A stretch of DNA of 64,000 nt, taken from the NCBI RefSeq assembly GCF_000935025.1, contig NZ_CP010836.1:3968001-4032000 (forward strand), read 5' to 3'. The DNA is from Sphingomonas hengshuiensis (lineage in GTDB: Bacteria > Pseudomonadota > Alphaproteobacteria > Sphingomonadales > Sphingomonadaceae). This document shows, in pieces, positions 61,608-64,000 of the stretch. A model generated the notes under the pieces. It did not search any database. It had not been told where the DNA came from and was given only the letters and a program-made list of their open reading frames with translations. Position 1 is the stretch's first letter. Each line of letters starts with the position of its first letter. The translations under genes were made by a program, and so were the position numbers.

Positions 61608-62525
61608 TCAGACGCCCATGCGGGCCCGCGGGTTCCCCTTGTCCTCCCATCCCTGCGCAAACGCGGTCAGCGCCGCGTCGTCGGCGGGCAGCTCGACCAT
61701 CAGCGTCACGAGCAGGTCGCCCCGCCCCCCGGCCTTGCGATGGAACGCTCGACCCTTGAGCCGCAGCACCTTGCCCGAGCTCGATCCCTTGGGCACCGTC
61801 AGCATCACCGGGCCATCGGGGGTCGGCACGCGCACCTGGCCGCCCAGCACCGCCTCGGTCAGCGTCACCGGCAAATCGACGCGGATATCGTCGCCGACCC
61901 GCTCATAGAATCGGTGCGGCTGGACTTCGATCGTGACGATCGCGTCGCCGGGGCCGCCCGGCCCTTCCTCGCCCTTGCCGCCCAGCCGCATCTGGGTGCC
62001 GGTCTCGACCCCCGCGGGCAGCTTCAGGTCGATCGTCTTGCCGTCGCGCAGCGTGATCCGCTGCGGCGCCAGCTTGGCCGCGTCCTCGAACGCCACCGCC
62101 AGCCGATAGGCGACATTGGCGCCCTTCGGCGCCGGACGCCGCCCGAACCCGCCAAAGCCGCCGCTGAACCCGCCGCCGCCGCGCCGCCCGGCGCCGCCGA
62201 ACAGCCCTTCGAAAATATCGCTCATATCGGCATCGCCACCGCCGAAGCCGCTCGGCTGGAACCCGCCCTGCTGCCCGCCGCCATAGCCGAACGGGGCCGC
62301 CGGATTGCCGTCGCCATCGATCTCGCCCCGGTCGAACCGCGCGCGCTTGTCGGCGTCGGTCAGCAGGTCATAGGCCTGGGTCACCTCGCTGAACCGCGCG
62401 GTGGCCTTGGGATTGTCCTTGTTCTTGTCGGGGTGCAGTTCCTTGGCGAGCTTGCGATAGGCCTTCTTGATCTCGGCTTCGCTCGCGCCGCGCTCGACAC
62501 CCAGGATTGTGTACGGATCGGCCAT
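61608..62525 (-). CDS. CbpA-type DnaJ chaperone
   Basis: A 305-residue co-chaperone without a zinc-finger domain, so like CbpA. J domain (residues 1-70) with HPD at 31-33 (YRKLAKELHPDKNKDNPKAT), then a Gly/Phe-rich region (about 78-130: GGGQQGGFQPSGFGGGDADM, and GGAGRRGGGGFSGGFGGFGR), then the DnaJ C-terminal substrate-binding domains (LKLPAGVETGTQMRLGGKGE, VRVPTPDGPVMLTVPKGSSS). It acts with DnaK. Located upstream of yihY and fabI with small gaps, so it may share their promoter. Confidence 0.93.
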   Translation of the reverse strand: MADPYTILGVERGASEAEIKKAYRKLAKELHPDKNKDNPKATARFSEVTQAYDLLTDADKRARFDRGEIDGDGNPAAPFGYGGGQQGGFQPSGFGGGDADMSDIFEGLFGGAGRRGGGGFSGGFGGFGRRPAPKGANVAYRLAVAFEDAAKLAPQRITLRDGKTIDLKLPAGVETGTQMRLGGKGEEGPGGPGDAIVTIEVQPHRFYERVGDDIRVDLPVTLTEAVLGGQVRVPTPDGPVMLTVPKGSSSGKVLRLKGRAFHRKAGGRGDLLVTLMVELPADDAALTAFAQGWEDKGNPRARMGV

Positions 62526-62687
62526 TTCTTCCCCTATGCGTGCGCGCGGTATTTCGGCGCCGCAGCGCGCAAGCGCAAGTGGGGGACGCGCTTATGCAGG
62601 ATCGCGACCAGCGAGCCCTGTGCCACGGCCTTCGCCGGGAGGGCTATAAGTTCTCAACCCATTGGACCGCCGCATAATTTGATTTTT

Positions 62688-62755
62688 CACACAAAGCCAC
62701 AAAGGCACGAAGAATAGCAGTTCTTCTTTGCTTCGTGCCTTCGTGGCTTTGTGTG
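62688..62755. repeat. Palindrome, cacacaaagccac family
   Basis: The left arm cacacaaagccacaaaggca followed by cgaag pairs with cttcgtgccttcgtggcttt and gtgtg, 25 bp with one mismatch and a loop of 18 bases. The same family as 6520-6597. Confidence 0.85.
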
Positions 62756-62774
62756 CATTAAATCTTCAAGAATA

Positions 62775-62869
62775 TTTTTCGCGCAAAGACGCAAAGGCGC
62801 GAAGAGGAAGAGCCAGGGCGCAGCCTGACCTCCTTCTCTTTGCGCCTTTGCGTCTTCGCGCGAGAAAAA
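62775..62869. repeat. Palindrome, cgcgcaaagacgcaaagg family
   Basis: The left arm tttttcgcgcaaagacgcaa plus aggcgcgaagag pairs with ctctttgcgcctttgcgtct and tcgcgcgagaaaaa around a longer, C/G-rich centre. One arm of the same type stands alone at 6421-6454. Confidence 0.85.
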
Positions 62870-62936
62870 CTTCTTTCTTCGACGCCAGCGACCACGGCGA
62901 CGATCCGCACCCCGGCGTTCGCCTGAATCGCCGCTG

Positions 62937-63824
62937 CTACCCGCCTTCCACCAGCGGCTCGACATCCACCGACACATCCATCTCCTGCGCGCCCGAACCC
63001 AGCACGATGCCGTCGATCGGGGCGACATCGCCATAATCGCGGCCGATCGCGACGATGACATGGTCGTTCGCCATCCAGATGCCGTTGGTCGGATCGACGC
63101 CGACCCAGCCCAGATCGGGCCCGCCCCACACCAATACCCAGGCATGGGTGGCATCGGCCCCCACCAGCCGCGGCTGGCCCGGCGGCGGCAGCGTGCGCAG
63201 ATAGCCCGAGGCATAGGCCGCGGGCAGCCCCGCCGCGCGCAGCCCGGACAACATGATCTGCGCGAAATCCTGGCACACCCCGCCGCGCTTCAGAAAGGCC
63301 TCGTGCGGAGGCGTGTCGACCAAAGTCGCGGTGGTATCGAATGCGAACTCGCGCTGGATACGCGTCGCCAGCGCGAATGCCGCATCGAGCACGCCGCGCG
63401 CGGGGTCGAGATCCTCGGCGCACCATGCCGCGATCTGCGCGTCGAGCGGGATCAGCGGCGAGGGGAAGAGATAGCTGGCCGGGCTCACCGGCGACGAATC
63501 GCGGCTCTCGCGCGCCCATGCGGCGACCTGCGCCAGGGTCGGGTCGCTGGCCTGCGGGATCGGGATCGGGCGGTCCACCCGCACCAGTGCCTCGCTTTCG
63601 ATCGTCAGCGTCCGCGCCGGCGCCTCGACCACCAGCCGCATCACATTGGCCAGCCCCGCCTCCGCCCGCGCGGGATAGGTCCGCCCCTGCGGCTCGATCG
63701 TCAGCCGATACTCCTCGACGCTCTGCCCCGACCACAGGATCGGCCGCAGCCGCAGATTGTTGCGCGCGAAGGCGACCGGGCGCGCATATTCGAAGCGCGT
63801 CACATGACGGATGCGATACAGCAT
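62937..63824 (-). CDS. Transglutaminase-like protein
   Basis: A 295-residue bacterial transglutaminase-like (papain-fold) protein. N-terminal beta domain (LYRIRHVTRFEYARPVAFAR, LRLRPILWSGQSVEEYRLTI), then the catalytic triad Cys184 in KRGGVCQDFAQIML, His227 in GADATHAWVLVW and Asp244 in GVDPTNGIW. In alphaproteobacteria such genes adjoin an alpha-E protein and a circularly permuted ATP-grasp gene; the upstream neighbour here looks like the alpha-E gene, whose stop overlaps this ATG (TGATG). Substrate unknown, probably peptide-related. Confidence 0.92.
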   Translation of the reverse strand: MLYRIRHVTRFEYARPVAFARNNLRLRPILWSGQSVEEYRLTIEPQGRTYPARAEAGLANVMRLVVEAPARTLTIESEALVRVDRPIPIPQASDPTLAQVAAWARESRDSSPVSPASYLFPSPLIPLDAQIAAWCAEDLDPARGVLDAAFALATRIQREFAFDTTATLVDTPPHEAFLKRGGVCQDFAQIMLSGLRAAGLPAAYASGYLRTLPPPGQPRLVGADATHAWVLVWGGPDLGWVGVDPTNGIWMANDHVIVAIGRDYGDVAPIDGIVLGSGAQEMDVSVDVEPLVEGG

Positions 63825-64000
63825 CAGGCGAGCACGAGCCCCGCGGCACGGAGCGGCTCGGCGCCCTGGAGGAAATAGCGCCGCGCGATCGATTCGGACA
63901 ATTCCGCCAGCCGCGTCTCGATCCCGCTCAGCAACGCATCGTCGATCCGCTTGGCGTTCGCGGTCACCAATATCGCCGCCAACTGGCGCGCCTGTTCCTG
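63824..64000 (-). CDS. Probable alpha-E (DUF403) protein, C-terminal end only
   Basis: The last 58 residues of a minus-strand gene that runs out of the window: QEQARQLAAILVTANAKRID, then ALLSGIETRLAELSESIARR and YFLQGAEPLRAAGLVLA. Helical pattern with RRYF near the end and its position directly before the transglutaminase (overlap TGATG) fit the alpha-E domain family. The fragment is too short for a sure call. Confidence 0.55.
   Translation of the reverse strand, partial: QEQARQLAAILVTANAKRIDDALLSGIETRLAELSESIARRYFLQGAEPLRAAGLVLA

Larger units (their letters stand above)
62526..62936. other. 411-bp intergenic region with two palindromes
   Basis: Between the divergent-looking starts of the DnaJ gene and the end of the transglutaminase gene. 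It contains two long palindromes (62688-62755, 62775-62869) in the middle and a leader/promoter region for the DnaJ gene at its left part. I see no coding frame with conserved features; the open frames there are repeat-derived. Confidence 0.6.

Noticed and set aside
60637..61650. A frame joining fabI to upstream sequence as a 601-residue protein
   Set aside because: The upstream part lies in another frame of the yihY gene; FabI starts at MAGKRGLIMG.

Overview
This is a gene-dense, high-GC chromosomal window from an alphaproteobacterium, most likely a Sphingomonas-type member of the Sphingomonadales. The evidence is a circularly permuted (two-piece) ssrA gene whose tag reads ANDNEALAIAA, a GTTC-N7-GTTC LexA box ahead of an imuA-imuB-dnaE2 cassette, an NDUFS4-type complex I subunit, and the order mutY, dciA, dsbA, dsbA, smc. 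No phage, plasmid backbone, CRISPR array, tRNA or rRNA is visible.

Layout. 1-6402: mutY (cut by the window edge), a DciA-like helicase loader, two tandem DsbA-like proteins and smc. 6616-10449: a minus-strand carbohydrate block (GT4, GH13, GH130). 10483-15283: chorismate mutase, a polyprenyl diphosphate synthase, HrpB, an NDUFS4-like subunit and small proteins. 15285-18193: an overlapping cluster of LemA, TPM-domain proteins and a Nudix hydrolase. 18313-20672: mscL, an Rrf2 regulator, ssrA and a histidine kinase. 20826-32086: the minus-strand RNA/translation block rimP-nusA-ylxR-infB-(small toxin-like gene)-rbfA-(divergent orphan)-tdk-truB-rpsO-pnp. 32291-40795: a soluble sugar dehydrogenase, two thioesterases and the SOS mutagenesis cassette. 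40987-45471: branched-chain 2-oxoacid dehydrogenase genes with a Tat-type hydrolase between E1 alpha and E1 beta. 45477-48768: GNAT, PP2C phosphatase, membrane protein and RarD. 48784-52851: SDR, thiolase, enoyl-CoA hydratase and FAH-family genes. 52965-56333: a large hybrid histidine kinase. 56478-64000: purA, aroC, a DUF559 nuclease-like gene, fabI, yihY, a CbpA-type DnaJ, a transglutaminase and the end of an alpha-E protein.

The most unusual theme is a set of REP-like palindromic elements of about 100-130 bp. Several lie inside conserved genes without breaking the frame (hrpB, truB, dnaE2, imuB and the dehydrogenase E2), adding Pro/Gly/Arg-rich peptides. Closely related REP units flank a DUF559 gene between fabI and aroC, which makes that gene a candidate partner of the repeats, in the way RAYT transposases pair with REPs.

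The second notable item is a 33-codon single-helix peptide gene between infB and rbfA. It resembles Hol-Tox type I toxins and has a perfect 12-bp stem covering part of its Shine-Dalgarno sequence. Other items are a shortened TPM paralogue next to the full one, a 33-bp perfect inverted repeat flanked by two smaller hairpins, and two loci carrying a different, AT-richer palindrome family.
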